Of a stretch of 36,000 nt of DNA, positions 8,479-15,757 are shown piece by piece (positions within the stretch are counted from its first letter, which is position 1; every line of letters begins with the position of its first letter). Position numbers and translations under genes: made by a program. The notes under the pieces are model-generated. The model had not been told where the DNA came from. It made no database searches and saw nothing but the letters and a program-made list of their open reading frames with translations. The DNA lies in contig QMSI01000007.1 in the NCBI GenBank assembly GCA_003649615.1, positions 1 to 36,000 on the forward strand, written 5' to 3'. This DNA comes from Thermoprotei archaeon. Lineage in GTDB: Archaea; Thermoproteota; Methanomethylicia; Nezhaarchaeales; B40-G2.

Positions 8479-9654
8479 TCATGCTGTATTTTCATATTTT
8501 CGAGGTGTCCACCTCTCTAAGCTTGAAGATTCAGGTAATTTGAGTGATTTATAATCTTTGAATTTAAGGGCCTCTGCTTTAGCTAGCAGAGATAAACCGC
8601 AGACGGGAGTTTGAATCCTCTTAGCGCAAGCTAAACAGTTGCCGTTACATCCATTAAGAGGCTTGAAATGCTCGCTAAGAGATTTCCTATAATAAATTGG
8701 GGTTTCCATTCCTTCGCAGCAGGAAGAGGTCATGTAGTCTTCATTGAGGCCCCGATACCAAATTTTCTTCCCCCTTCGCGTCTCCTCGAACTCCATGCAG
8801 AGGGCCATGGTGACCCCGTGAGACGTACATACTTCCTTTGCTGTTTCAAACACCTTCCTCCTGTACTTCACGTTGGCCTCTAACCGGTCTCCGCGTCTCT
8901 CTCTGTACACCTCTCTCCATAGCTTTAAAGCAGAGGGGAAGTGTTTCTCGACTTCGTTCAATGTCCTCTTAAACCAAGCGTCTGCCAAGTCGCAAATACT
9001 GAAAATAATGTGCCTAGCTCCTTCTTTCACTGCTCTAGATACTACTTCCTCTATGGACCTACGGTCATCCGTTATGCCGGGGAACATAGGGTCCATCCTA
9101 ACTACCACGTAGAGGCCACGGTCAGCTGCTCTACGCACAGCCTTAAACTGCTCCTCTACTGTGGATCCTCCTGGGGAGAAGACCTTCCTAACCTCATCGT
9201 CCGCTGAGAGAATGGTAAATTGAGCAAAGCTGTGAGGGTTCTCAGCCATGCGGTCGAGCAGTCTACTAGGCACGTTACTTCCCATCTTAGTGATGAACTC
9301 CACGGGGAGGCCTCGGTCAAGAAACACGTAAGCCGTACGTTCACTGAGACCGTACTTATTTTCGAGGGGGTATTGGAAAGGTTCCGTTATTGGGCTTAGG
9401 TAGCCGCAGGAGGCTACGTAGAGCTGGTCGAGCTCTTCTGCACACTTCGCGTCGAAGCCTTGAAACACCGTGACTATGCCCTTCTGGTTCCAGAGGTCGA
9501 AGTATCCTTTGAAACCTCTAGCATAACACATAGGACAGTTCACGGAGCAGCCGTTGTAAGGGTTCAATAAGATACGCTCAGCAGAACATTCCCGTCTCCC
9601 CCTATCTTTATATCCATAGAACCAGCCGTGAACCACTTCCTTACGCGTAGGCAC
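8479..9654 (-). CDS. Radical SAM protein, SplB-like, with extra C-terminal Cys cluster
   Basis: Radical SAM enzyme of the COG1533 (spore photoproduct lyase-like) group; true substrate unknown. The SAM cluster is C36-x3-C40-x2-C43 in NGCSVNCPMCYA. The barrel follows with SADDEVRKVFSPGG and RMDPMFPG. The C-terminus adds CC-x-GMETP and then CNGNC-x2-C-x6-PVCG, enough cysteines for an auxiliary [4Fe-4S] cluster. That is not a feature of the classic DNA photolyase branch, so a role other than DNA repair is plausible. The start is GTG at 9654 with no clear SD and an A/T-rich stretch upstream, so the message may be leaderless. Confidence 0.85.
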   Translation of the reverse strand: MPTRKEVVHGWFYGYKDRGRRECSAERILLNPYNGCSVNCPMCYARGFKGYFDLWNQKGIVTVFQGFDAKCAEELDQLYVASCGYLSPITEPFQYPLENKYGLSERTAYVFLDRGLPVEFITKMGSNVPSRLLDRMAENPHSFAQFTILSADDEVRKVFSPGGSTVEEQFKAVRRAADRGLYVVVRMDPMFPGITDDRRSIEEVVSRAVKEGARHIIFSICDLADAWFKRTLNEVEKHFPSALKLWREVYRERRGDRLEANVKYRRKVFETAKEVCTSHGVTMALCMEFEETRRGKKIWYRGLNEDYMTSSCCEGMETPIYYRKSLSEHFKPLNGCNGNCLACAKRIQTPVCGLSLLAKAEALKFKDYKSLKLPESSSLERWTPRKYENTA

Positions 9655-9812
9655 TAATATGTGAGGGTAAGGATCTCTCAGCAGCTGGAAACTCTTAACA
9701 CTCCCTCCTACCTGAAACTCTATCTCTAAGCTGCGTCACCCCTGCTTAGCAGAGGAGAAGGGCTATCAAAAAGGTTTAAGGGTAGGTTAACCTCTTTAAG
9801 GAGGGGATTTCC

Positions 9813-9992
9813 GTGTGTGAATTTAAGGTTTTCTTGAGCGGGGAACAAGTATTTAGCGATGTAATCTACGCAGAGGAGAAAACTGGTAGAGTTCTCCTCA
9901 GGACAGTGCTGGGCGAAGAGAAGGTTCTGGAAAACTGTAGGATCACAGAGGTAGACGTGGAGAAGGAGATCTTAAGGTTGGAGAAGACGTAG
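9813..9992 (+). CDS. cooT: CooT-family small nickel-binding protein
   Basis: A 59-codon gene starting with GTG at 9813, 6 bp after a strong AAGGAGGGG SD (9798-9806). The product begins MCEFKVFLSGEQVFSDVIYA, followed by GRVLLRTVLGEEKVLENCRI and EVDV, which matches the COG1532/CooT family: about 60 residues with Cys at position 2 and a small beta-barrel with an E-N-C-R-I motif. Known CooT (Rhodospirillum) is a dimer that binds nickel through Cys2 and helps mature CO dehydrogenase. Location 2.5 kb downstream of cdhE supports the same job here (inference). It stands alone, upstream of the mrp promoter. Confidence 0.85.
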   Translation: MCEFKVFLSGEQVFSDVIYAEEKTGRVLLRTVLGEEKVLENCRITEVDVEKEILRLEKT

Positions 9993-10006
9993 AGCTTCAC
10001 GGAAGC

Positions 10007-10039
10007 TTTATATCGAGGATTTTGTGCCTTTGCACAAAA
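10007..10039 (+). promoter_or_regulatory. mrp promoter: TATA box plus TGTGC-N4-GCACA operator
   Basis: TTTATAT at 10007-10013 is followed 9 bp later by the inverted repeat TTTTGTGC-CTTT-GCACAAAA (10020-10039; 8-bp arms, 4-bp centre). The repeat covers the expected transcription start, the usual place for an archaeal repressor site. The half-sites and 4-bp spacing match the palindromes near 11846, 13902 and 20048-20086. Confidence 0.65.
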
Positions 10040-10057
10040 CTCTGAGGGAGGATTTCG

Positions 10058-10900
10058 ATGAGTGGAGAGGCAAAGTCAAGGCTTCAAGAGTTGGATGAGA
10101 AGATAAGGGCCTGGATGTCTAAAGTAAAACATAAAGTGGTTATACTGAGCGGTAAGGGCGGTGTAGGTAAGAGTACTGTAGCTGCTAATTTAGCGGTGGC
10201 GCTCGCTTGGAAGGGTAGGCCTAATTTAGTGGGCATACTAGATGCTGACATCACAGGTCCCAGCATACCAAAGATATTAGGCGTAAGAGGACAAGGTCTT
10301 ACGGGCGGTCCTCCAGGGATCTTCCCAGTAATGGGCCCGCTTGGGGTGAAGGTAGTTTCCATGGACTTCCTCCTCCCAAGCGACGAGACGCCTGTTATTT
10401 GGAGGGGCCCCATGAAATCTATGGCCATTAAACAGTTCCTCGCAGAGATTGTTTGGGGCAATCTTGAATACCTGCTTATCGACCTTCCTCCAGGCACAGG
10501 TGATGAAGCACTCACAGTGTTCCAAGCAATACCCGGTGTGGATGGCGCAGTAATAGTCACAATACCCTCAGACCTATCCCAACTCGTGGTGAAAAAAGCA
10601 GTCACCTTTACCCGTAACTTACAGACAAGGGTGCTAGGCATAGTCGAGAACATGAGCGGGTTTGTATGTCCTAACTGCGGCCACTACGTCGATATCTTCA
10701 GCTCAGGAGGTGGAGAGAGAATCTCGAGGGAAATGGGGGTTCCATTCTTAGGTAAGGTTCCGCTAGACCCTAGAGTTTGTGAAGCTTCTGATAAGGGAAT
10801 GCCCTTCATAGTCGAACATACAGACACCCCTGTGGCGAAAGCGTTCATGTCCATAGTAGAGAAACTAGAGAACATGTTAGAGAAACAGCGACCTTCCTAG
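10058..10900 (+). CDS. Mrp/NBP35-type Fe-S carrier ATPase
   Basis: P-loop ATPase of the Mrp/ApbC/NBP35 family, which bind and transfer [4Fe-4S] clusters to apoproteins as dimers. The deviant Walker A, GKGGVGKST, is at residues 32-40; Walker B (IDLPPGTGDE) is near 141-150. The cluster-binding CxxC is C204-P-N-C207 in GFVCPNCGH. Length of 280 is typical. ATG at 10058 follows GGGAGG. It is monocistronic, with its own TATA box and palindromic operator, so it probably belongs to the regulon shared with the NifX/MinD genes. Confidence 0.93.
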   Translation: MSGEAKSRLQELDEKIRAWMSKVKHKVVILSGKGGVGKSTVAANLAVALAWKGRPNLVGILDADITGPSIPKILGVRGQGLTGGPPGIFPVMGPLGVKVVSMDFLLPSDETPVIWRGPMKSMAIKQFLAEIVWGNLEYLLIDLPPGTGDEALTVFQAIPGVDGAVIVTIPSDLSQLVVKKAVTFTRNLQTRVLGIVENMSGFVCPNCGHYVDIFSSGGGERISREMGVPFLGKVPLDPRVCEASDKGMPFIVEHTDTPVAKAFMSIVEKLENMLEKQRPS

Positions 10901-11172
10901 CATTGATTAAGGTACACTTCCAAGACCTTTATCATAGAGCTTTCAAGCAGTAGAGGAGACTCCTAATAATAAACTCTATAGTCAACCCCCTTCTTTTACA
11001 AACATTATTTAACGGGCTTCTCCATGATATTAAGAATACATTACAATGGTGGGAGATCAGGGAACCTTTCGCGTACTTCGCGTCTAGGTTCCATTTGCGA
11101 TCGAACCACGGAGGTAAGGGCTTGGTCTGAGAAGGACAATGGACGCGAGTGTTCACTGTATTTTAAGCGTAG
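10901..11172. other. Non-coding spacer with an inverted repeat
   Basis: No convincing gene is seen. The ORFs here lack SD signals and family resemblance. GGAACCT (11061-11067) pairs with AGGTTCC (11086-11092) around an 18-nt loop that contains two copies of TTCGCGT. No tRNA or known RNA fold was recognised. Confidence 0.4.
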
Positions 11173-11741
11173 CTATGCCCTCCCATCTCCTATCACCTCG
11201 AAAATACCGTAGTATACTGTTTCTTCAGGCTCAGGAAACTCCACATAGAAGGTTATCTCGCCATACCTCTCAGCTATACAGACTGTTTCTGTAACGTTGC
11301 ATGTAGTCAGCGCTACAGCTACATCTAAGACCACTCCGTGAGGAGCGAGATCCTGTACTTCTCATAACACAGTCCATAATGTTTCAGCTGAAGGAGCATA
11401 AAGCACGGAGCCTCTTTCCTCGTAGTCTATGATCATAATCCATAATTCCACCAACAGAGAAACCTAGCGTCCTCAAAAGTGTTTGCTTTAATATACCCAA
11501 GAGGTGGAACAAACTTCTCATGAAAATACCTAGTAAACCCCCTCCCCATCCTTAATGTACCTTATCTCGTTTTCACTAATGCTTGCATGTACCCCCCGAT
11601 GAATATGAACTCAGCTTCAGAAGGACGTTTCAAGTGGTTCCTGTCCTACATCAGCTTCAGGTACTTGCTCAGACTCCATAGCAAAGTTTGCGCCGAAGGC
11701 TAAGAGGACTAAGGCCCAAAAACCACGCAGTTAGAGGCCAT
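11173..11741 (-). pseudogene. Decayed secreted-protein gene
   Basis: On the minus strand, coding-like sequence runs through three frames with stops. From ATG at 11741-11739 a signal peptide appears after one frameshift (RGFWALVLLAFGANFA), then SEQVPEADVGQEPLET. A second shift leads to EAEFIFIGGYMQALVKTR, an in-frame TAA (11562-11564), then MGRGFTRYFHEKFVPPLGYI and ANTFEDARF. A third shift leads to IMIIDYEERGSVLYAPSAET, an in-frame TGA (11362-11364), and finally VVLDVAVALTTCNVTETVCI and YGEITFYVEFPEPEETVYYG. At least three shifts and two stops make this a pseudogene rather than one sequencing error. Family not recognised; the ancestor was an exported protein of about 185 residues. Confidence 0.65.
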
Positions 11742-11783
11742 TAAGAAAAAAGATGTTTTAACCCATTGTTAGTTTCTATGGCA

Positions 11784-11804
11784 CTCCTCGACCTGTTCGA
11801 GGAG
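11784..11804 (+). terminator. Perfect 8-bp hairpin followed by a T-run
   Basis: CTCCTCGA-CCTGT-TCGAGGAG forms a perfect 8-bp stem with a 5-nt loop, followed 14 nt later by T7 (11819-11825) and then the promoter of the Trp-rich gene. It may insulate that promoter from read-through. The T-run is too distant for a classic intrinsic terminator. Confidence 0.3.
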
Positions 11805-11833
11805 AAAGGTTAATCATCTTTTTTTGCATAAAG

Positions 11834-11869
11834 TTTATATCCGAGTTTTCTGTGCATATGCACAGAAAA
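11834..11869 (+). promoter_or_regulatory. TATA box and perfect 24-bp palindromic operator
   Basis: TTTATAT at 11834-11840 is followed 10 bp later by the core TGTGCATATGCACA. The full palindrome extends to TTTTC and GAAAA flanks and is perfect over 24 bp (11846-11869). It overlaps the expected transcription start and ends against the SD of the next gene, so occupancy should block transcription. Confidence 0.7.
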
Positions 11870-11884
11870 GGAGGTGATGTCTAA

Positions 11885-12295
11885 GTGGCTTGGTGGGGTT
11901 GGGGTAGAGGATGGGGCTGGATGGGCCCCTGGCCAGGCAGAGGACCCTTCAGCTGGCTGCCTCCATGGATGAGGCCCGGCTGGGTATTTGGTAGAGGAGC
12001 TTGCTGGTGGCTCTTTGGCCCATGGATGTGGAGGTCTTGGTTCCTAGCGCCTTACTGGTGGTGAGGTATCATCGCCTACTATGGTTATGACCCTTGGAGC
12101 ACCACCTCTCAAAGCTATCAGCCTACTAGGTATAGCACAGATTACTACAGCGTCCCTTGGGGCTACTCATGGCTTTTCACGCCGCCCATGTTCCCCTTCA
12201 TGGCTTGGTGGCCCTTCGCAGGGTTCGCTCCATGGCTCTTAACGATGTGGATGTGGCCATACCTTTATCTATGGCCACCGATATGGTATTGGTGA
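11885..12295 (+). CDS. Trp-rich small-protein gene with an in-frame TGA at codon 60
   Basis: GTG at 11885 follows a near-ideal SD, GGAGGTGA (11870-11877). The first 59 codons encode a protein with 16 tryptophans (MAWWGWGRGWGWMGPW at the start, LAPYWW at the end), then TGA at 12062-12064. The same frame stays open for 76 more codons of the same Trp/Tyr/Pro/Phe-rich style (GIIAYYGYDPWS, MAWWPFAGFAPW, YLYLWPPIWYW) to a second TGA at 12293-12295. There is no in-frame start or SD for the second half until a Met near 12190. TGA is one base from the TGG that is so common here, so a recent nonsense mutation, sequence error or read-through are all possible. Composition resembles the Gly/Trp-rich leaders of DUF5320-type proteins that accompany NifX genes. 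It forms an operon with the next gene. Confidence 0.6.
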
Positions 12296-12307
12296 GGGAT
12301 ATAGCGA

Positions 12308-12616
12308 ATGAGCTACGGTTGGCAAAGAGGTAGAAGATGGGGTCCCTGGTGGATGCAGAGTTCACCTACTGGTCAACAAACGCCAACAGATCAGGGCTCT
12401 CCTCCACCACCATCACCGCCGCCCGGCTACGGCCCTCAATGGTGGTATTATCCGCCTCCGCCGCCCTACTACTATCCAACGCCTCCTCCATGGGCTCCGC
12501 CCAGCCCTGAAGAAGAGCTTAAAGCTCTCGAAGAGTACAAGAAATGGTTAGAGGAGGAGCTCAAGAGCGTAGAAGCCAGGATAAACGAACTCAAGAAAAG
12601 CCTAGGAGGCCCATAA
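12308..12616 (+). CDS. DUF5320-like small protein, Pro/Tyr-rich with C-terminal coiled coil
   Basis: 102-residue protein with a Gly/Arg/Trp-rich N-terminus (MSYGWQRGRRWGPWWM), a Pro/Tyr-rich middle (about residues 30-65, runs of P with YYPPPPP) and a charged helix from about 66 to 100 (PEEELKALEEYKKWLEEEL). This layout matches DUF5320-type proteins commonly found beside NifX/NifB-domain and MinD-ferredoxin genes in anaerobes; their function is unknown. ATG at 12308 follows a GGTGAGGG SD, 12 bp after the Trp-rich frame closes. It is probably controlled by the same palindromic operator. Confidence 0.75.
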   Translation: MSYGWQRGRRWGPWWMQSSPTGQQTPTDQGSPPPPSPPPGYGPQWWYYPPPPPYYYPTPPPWAPPSPEEELKALEEYKKWLEEELKSVEARINELKKSLGGP

Positions 12617-12684
12617 AGCCCCCCTTCTTTTATAGCCGTAAACTTATTTTTCATCCAGCTTCCTTTTAGCTAGGAGGACAATCT

Positions 12685-13014
12685 ATGTGGCGGTGGGGGC
12701 CTCGAGGCCGATTTCGTGGAAGGCCTGTGAAGCCTAGGTCCCTAGGCTTTGAGCCTCAGATCTTCCAGTTCATACCTTTCCCGCAAGACACCTCAAGGCC
12801 TCCACCACCCATTTACATGACCCCTGACGAGTTCGAAGCCTATAGGCTTGTGTTCTATGAAGGGTTAACGCAGGAGGAGGCTGCCAAGAGGATGAATATA
12901 TCTAGAGGGACTTTATGGCGCTGCCTAGAGAATGCCCGTAAGAAGCTGGCTACGATGCTGGCTGAGAAAAGACCTTTAATAGTAACACATGAAGTTCCAC
13001 CACAGGCTGTTTAG
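12685..13014 (+). CDS. DUF134 (UPF0251) DNA-binding protein
   Basis: Predicted HTH regulator of the COG1342 family. The N-terminus has the family pattern of basic residues and prolines (RGRPVKPR), then F-x-P, and a helix-turn-helix at about residues 50-90 (LTQEEAAKRMNISRGTLWRC). ATG at 12685 follows AGGAGG. In many anaerobes this family lies beside NifX-type and MinD-ferredoxin genes, as here. It is the nearest regulator gene to two of the TGTGC-N4-GCACA palindromes and so a candidate for their binding protein (inference). Confidence 0.88.
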   Translation: MWRWGPRGRFRGRPVKPRSLGFEPQIFQFIPFPQDTSRPPPPIYMTPDEFEAYRLVFYEGLTQEEAAKRMNISRGTLWRCLENARKKLATMLAEKRPLIVTHEVPPQAV

Positions 13015-13024
13015 GCGAAGAGGC

Positions 13025-13891
13025 TTGACGGAGAACGGAGACCTTGTTAAAGTAGAGGTAGTAGTGTTAGTTGATGATAACGCACAAAGCGGTTTACACG
13101 CAGCTCACGGCTTCGCCGCGTTAATTAACTGCTTTTACAAGAAGGAAGAGGTTAAGATACTGTTCGATACTGGACCTGACACCACGTTATTAAACAATGC
13201 CCTAGCAATGAAGACAGAGCTAGGAAAAGTTGATGTAATCGCGCTGAGCCATGGCCACTACGACCACACAGGTGGACTACTAGACGCGATCAAGACTATC
13301 GGGAGAAGGATACCTATAGTTGTAGATCCTGAAGCCTTCAGTACGAAGCTAGCCTATAAACCTGCCTTAACCTACATAGGAACTCCCTTCCAGCCTTGGC
13401 AAATAGAAGCAGCTGGAGGAACCTTAGTGTTAACAGTTAAACCTACTCTCTTGGCTAGAGGAGTAACGTTGACTGGAAGGATAGAGAGGAGGATAGATGA
13501 GCCCAGCGTTAAAGGGCTTTACGTCGTCAAGGATGGAGTTATTGTGAAGGACGAGGTACCGGATGACCGCGCCCTTATCTTAAATGTTAACGGGAGGATA
13601 ATGATTGTGACTGGATGTGCTCATGCCGGTGTCTTGAACCTGGTGGATGAAGCATTGAGGCTTACAGGAGCAAACTCCATAGCTATCCTCATAGGAGGAC
13701 TACACCTATTCAACGTCCCTAGGAGGAAGGCTGAGGACATCGCCAGGGAGCTTAAGAGGATGAACGTGAGTAAGGTAGCTCCCTGCCACTGTACAGGCGA
13801 AAGAGGGTTAGAGGAGCTTAGAAAAGTCTTCGGCGACTCCTGCATACCTTTGAAAGCTGGTTCCACGTACTGGCTTAGCTTTTTTGCGTAA
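13025..13891 (+). CDS. Metallo-beta-lactamase-fold protein, COG1237 type
   Basis: Metal-dependent hydrolase-fold protein of the group containing the methanogen protein annotated as 7,8-dihydropterin-6-methyl-4-(beta-D-ribofuranosyl)aminobenzene-5'-phosphate synthase. The metal motif S-H-G-H-Y-D-H-T-G-G is near residues 75-84 of this start. Further ligands are likely in GCAHAG and GGLHLF, and PCHCTG is near the C-terminus. Activity here is uncertain: a pterin-related role would suit an organism making methanopterin, but the location beside DUF134 and NifX genes is equally consistent with a redox or metal role. TTG at 13025 (AGAGG close by) avoids the overlap with DUF134; ATG at 12989 would add 12 residues but overlaps by 26 bp and lacks an SD. 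Confidence 0.85.
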   Translation: MTENGDLVKVEVVVLVDDNAQSGLHAAHGFAALINCFYKKEEVKILFDTGPDTTLLNNALAMKTELGKVDVIALSHGHYDHTGGLLDAIKTIGRRIPIVVDPEAFSTKLAYKPALTYIGTPFQPWQIEAAGGTLVLTVKPTLLARGVTLTGRIERRIDEPSVKGLYVVKDGVIVKDEVPDDRALILNVNGRIMIVTGCAHAGVLNLVDEALRLTGANSIAILIGGLHLFNVPRRKAEDIARELKRMNVSKVAPCHCTGERGLEELRKVFGDSCIPLKAGSTYWLSFFA

Positions 13892-13901
13892 TCCTTATAG
13901 C

Positions 13902-13920
13902 TTTCTGTGCATATGCACGT
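13902..13920 (+). promoter_or_regulatory. TGTGCATATGCAC operator ahead of the NifX-MinD operon
   Basis: TTTCTGTGCATATGCACGT matches the palindrome at 11846 with one half-site base changed at the right edge. CTTATAG lies 5 bp upstream. A weaker resemblance, GGTGCGTATGCATG, follows at 13929-13942, and an A/T-rich TATA-like stretch (ATTATTTATTAG) follows near 13958-13969. Which TATA element serves the operon is uncertain. Confidence 0.55.
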
Positions 13921-14009
13921 AAGTAAAGGTGCGTATGCATGCATTCGCGGCCTACGCATTATTTATTAGATCATTCAGCAAGAAAAGAAGTGTTTAGGGA
14001 GGGTTGAGG

Positions 14010-14840
14010 ATGAGGATAGCTGTACCAAGTTATAGCCCTGGCGGTTTAAGTGCTGAGGTATGTCCTCACTTTGGACGCGCAGAAGTGATCACGGTAGTGG
14101 AGGTTGAAGGCGCTAAGCCGGTGAAGGTAGAGGTCGTAGACAGTGGGGGGCAGCATTACGGTTATCCCCGTAGGCCTGCTGAAGCTTTAACGTCGCTAAA
14201 CGTAGACGCCGTCGCAGTTAAAGGACTAGGAGTCAAAGCCCTGGAGTGGCTAAACCAAGCTGGAATCAAGGTCTACCGAGTAACTGCAGATAGGGTCGAG
14301 GAGGCCATCAACCAGATCTTGAGAGGCGAACTTCAGGAAATGACAGCTGAAGAAGCCTGCGCGGGTGGATATGGCTTAGAAGAACAAGGTTTTACCTCGG
14401 CTTGGAGACCTCCCTTCCCAGGGCCTATGAGGCCATGGCCTACCCCTCCAGTAACCCCTCCTCAAGTACCTATGCCAGCTCAGAGACCTCTCGAAGTGTC
14501 AGGTAGAGTTAAGGTAGCGGTAGCGTCGCAGGGTCAGGGAGGGCTTGACGATCTGGTTTCACCGATGTTCGGTAGATGTCCAGTCTTTACGGTGATCGAA
14601 ATCGAAGGTGGAGAGGTGAAGAGCATAGAGACCTTGCCCAACCAAGCTATGTATGCTCCTCACGGAGCTGGGATAGCGGCTGTCCAGGCGATAGCTAACA
14701 TGGGAGTTAGGATAGCGATAGCAGGTAGGTTTGGCCCATGGGCTTATCAGGCTATGACACAGTTCGGCATCCAGCCGATAACCGTGCCTCCAGGAATAAA
14801 GGTTAGAGATGCTATCAATAGGTATGTGCTCGGAAGGTAG
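14010..14840 (+). CDS. Tandem NifX/NifB-type cofactor-binding protein
   Basis: Two dinitrogenase-cofactor-biosynthesis (COG1433, ribonuclease-H-like) domains in one chain: about residues 1-110 (MRIAVPSYSPGG, CPHFGRAEVITVVEVEG) and 163-276 (VKVAVASQGQGGLDD, PMFGRCPVFTVIEIEGGE). A Pro-rich linker joins them (residues about 128-162, with PFPGPMRPWPTPP). Most archaeal relatives are single-domain proteins near 120 residues. Such proteins can bind Fe-S or Fe-Mo clusters; no nitrogenase genes are in the window, so a general Fe-S carrier role is more likely. ATG at 14010 is preferred because GGGAGGG ends 6 bp before it; TTG at 14004 sits on the SD. It forms an operon with the two MinD genes. Confidence 0.88.
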   Translation: MRIAVPSYSPGGLSAEVCPHFGRAEVITVVEVEGAKPVKVEVVDSGGQHYGYPRRPAEALTSLNVDAVAVKGLGVKALEWLNQAGIKVYRVTADRVEEAINQILRGELQEMTAEEACAGGYGLEEQGFTSAWRPPFPGPMRPWPTPPVTPPQVPMPAQRPLEVSGRVKVAVASQGQGGLDDLVSPMFGRCPVFTVIEIEGGEVKSIETLPNQAMYAPHGAGIAAVQAIANMGVRIAIAGRFGPWAYQAMTQFGIQPITVPPGIKVRDAINRYVLGR

Positions 14841-14845
14841 ACGTC

Positions 14846-15745
14846 TTGGAGCTAAGGGAATTAGTAGTGGCTAGTGGTAAGGGGGGTACAGGGAAAACCA
14901 CTGTAGCTTCCTCCCTCGCCTACCTCCTGCACCAAAGGTTAAAGCTAGTCGCCGTAGACGCAGATGTCGACGCCCCCGACCTCATACTAGCGCTTGGAGG
15001 AGGGGAAAAACTTGAAGAGCGTAAAATAGAGGCCTCCGAGAAAGCTAGGGTAAACGACAATCTATGTAATGGCTGTGGAGCCTGCGAATCCACCTGTGTT
15101 TATGGAGCCATCAGGGTAGAGGACGGCATAGCCAAGGTATACGACTTTCTATGTGAAGGTTGCGGCGCCTGTAGCTTAGTTTGTCCTAATGGAGCCATAC
15201 GCATAGAGCCATACGTAACCGGCGTGTTGGTGGCTCAACGCACGCGACACAGGTTCGTAACCATTACCGGTAGGCTGAGGGCTGGTGAACACAACTCAGG
15301 GAAACTGGTATCTGCAGCTAAGGAGATGGCCAGAGAGAGAGCAAAAGTGGAGGGAGCAGAGCTTCTCATTGTTGATGCTGCACCTGGCATAGGCTGCCCA
15401 GTTATAGCTTCACTGTCAGGAGCTAGCTATGTCATAGCGGTGGCCGAGCCTACTCCTACGTCCAAGAGGAACCTTGAGAGGTTAGTGGCGGTAGCTCGCC
15501 ACTTTAACGTACCTGTCGGGCTTGTGCTCAATAAAGCTGAGCTATCAAGTGACTACGCTAGGAAGCTAGAGGAGTGGGCGCTCTTCAACCTAAAGGTCCC
15601 TATATTAGTAGAGCTGCCTGTAGATTATGAAGCAGTGAGGGCACTGGCAAACATGAAGACACCTCCAGAGCTTAATCCCAAAGCTAGGATAAGCGTGGCC
15701 TTGAGAAGCTTAGCTGATCGCGTAGAAGAGATAGTTGGGCTTTAA
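14846..15745 (+). CDS. MinD-superfamily ATPase with inserted 2x[4Fe-4S] ferredoxin domain (copy 1)
   Basis: COG1149-type P-loop ATPase. Deviant Walker A GKGGTGKT is at residues 11-18. A ferredoxin insertion carries C74-x2-C77-x2-C80-x3-C84 and C103-x2-C106-x2-C109-x3-C113. Walker B is LLIVDAAPGIGCPV. These proteins occur in pairs next to NifX-domain genes and are thought to couple ATP hydrolysis to Fe-S cluster or electron handling; biochemistry is sparse. The TTG start lies 5 bp after the NifX stop with GGAAGG upstream. The second copy follows after 12 bp, suggesting a heterodimer (inference). Confidence 0.92.
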   Translation: MELRELVVASGKGGTGKTTVASSLAYLLHQRLKLVAVDADVDAPDLILALGGGEKLEERKIEASEKARVNDNLCNGCGACESTCVYGAIRVEDGIAKVYDFLCEGCGACSLVCPNGAIRIEPYVTGVLVAQRTRHRFVTITGRLRAGEHNSGKLVSAAKEMARERAKVEGAELLIVDAAPGIGCPVIASLSGASYVIAVAEPTPTSKRNLERLVAVARHFNVPVGLVLNKAELSSDYARKLEEWALFNLKVPILVELPVDYEAVRALANMKTPPELNPKARISVALRSLADRVEEIVGL

Positions 15746-15757
15746 GGTGAGAAAAGC

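Noticed and set aside
11061-11092. Inverted repeat GGAACCT/AGGTTCC as a tRNA arm or attachment site
   Set aside because: No acceptor stem, anticodon arm or CCA region around it, and no matching repeat was found elsewhere in the window.
10932-11212. Small ORFs on both strands after mrp
   Set aside because: No SD, no family resemblance and conflicting frames; the sequence reads as spacer next to the pseudogene.
11362-11364. In-frame TGA in the pseudogene as evidence for UGA recoding together with the Trp-rich ORF
   Set aside because: The pseudogene also has frameshifts and a TAA, so the TGA is simply decay; many intact genes here use TGA as stop.
11877-11973. ATG at 11877 as start of a Gly-rich ORF in another frame
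   Set aside because: It lies inside the SD, meets a stop after about 31 codons, and the GTG frame has the strongly biased Trp-rich composition.
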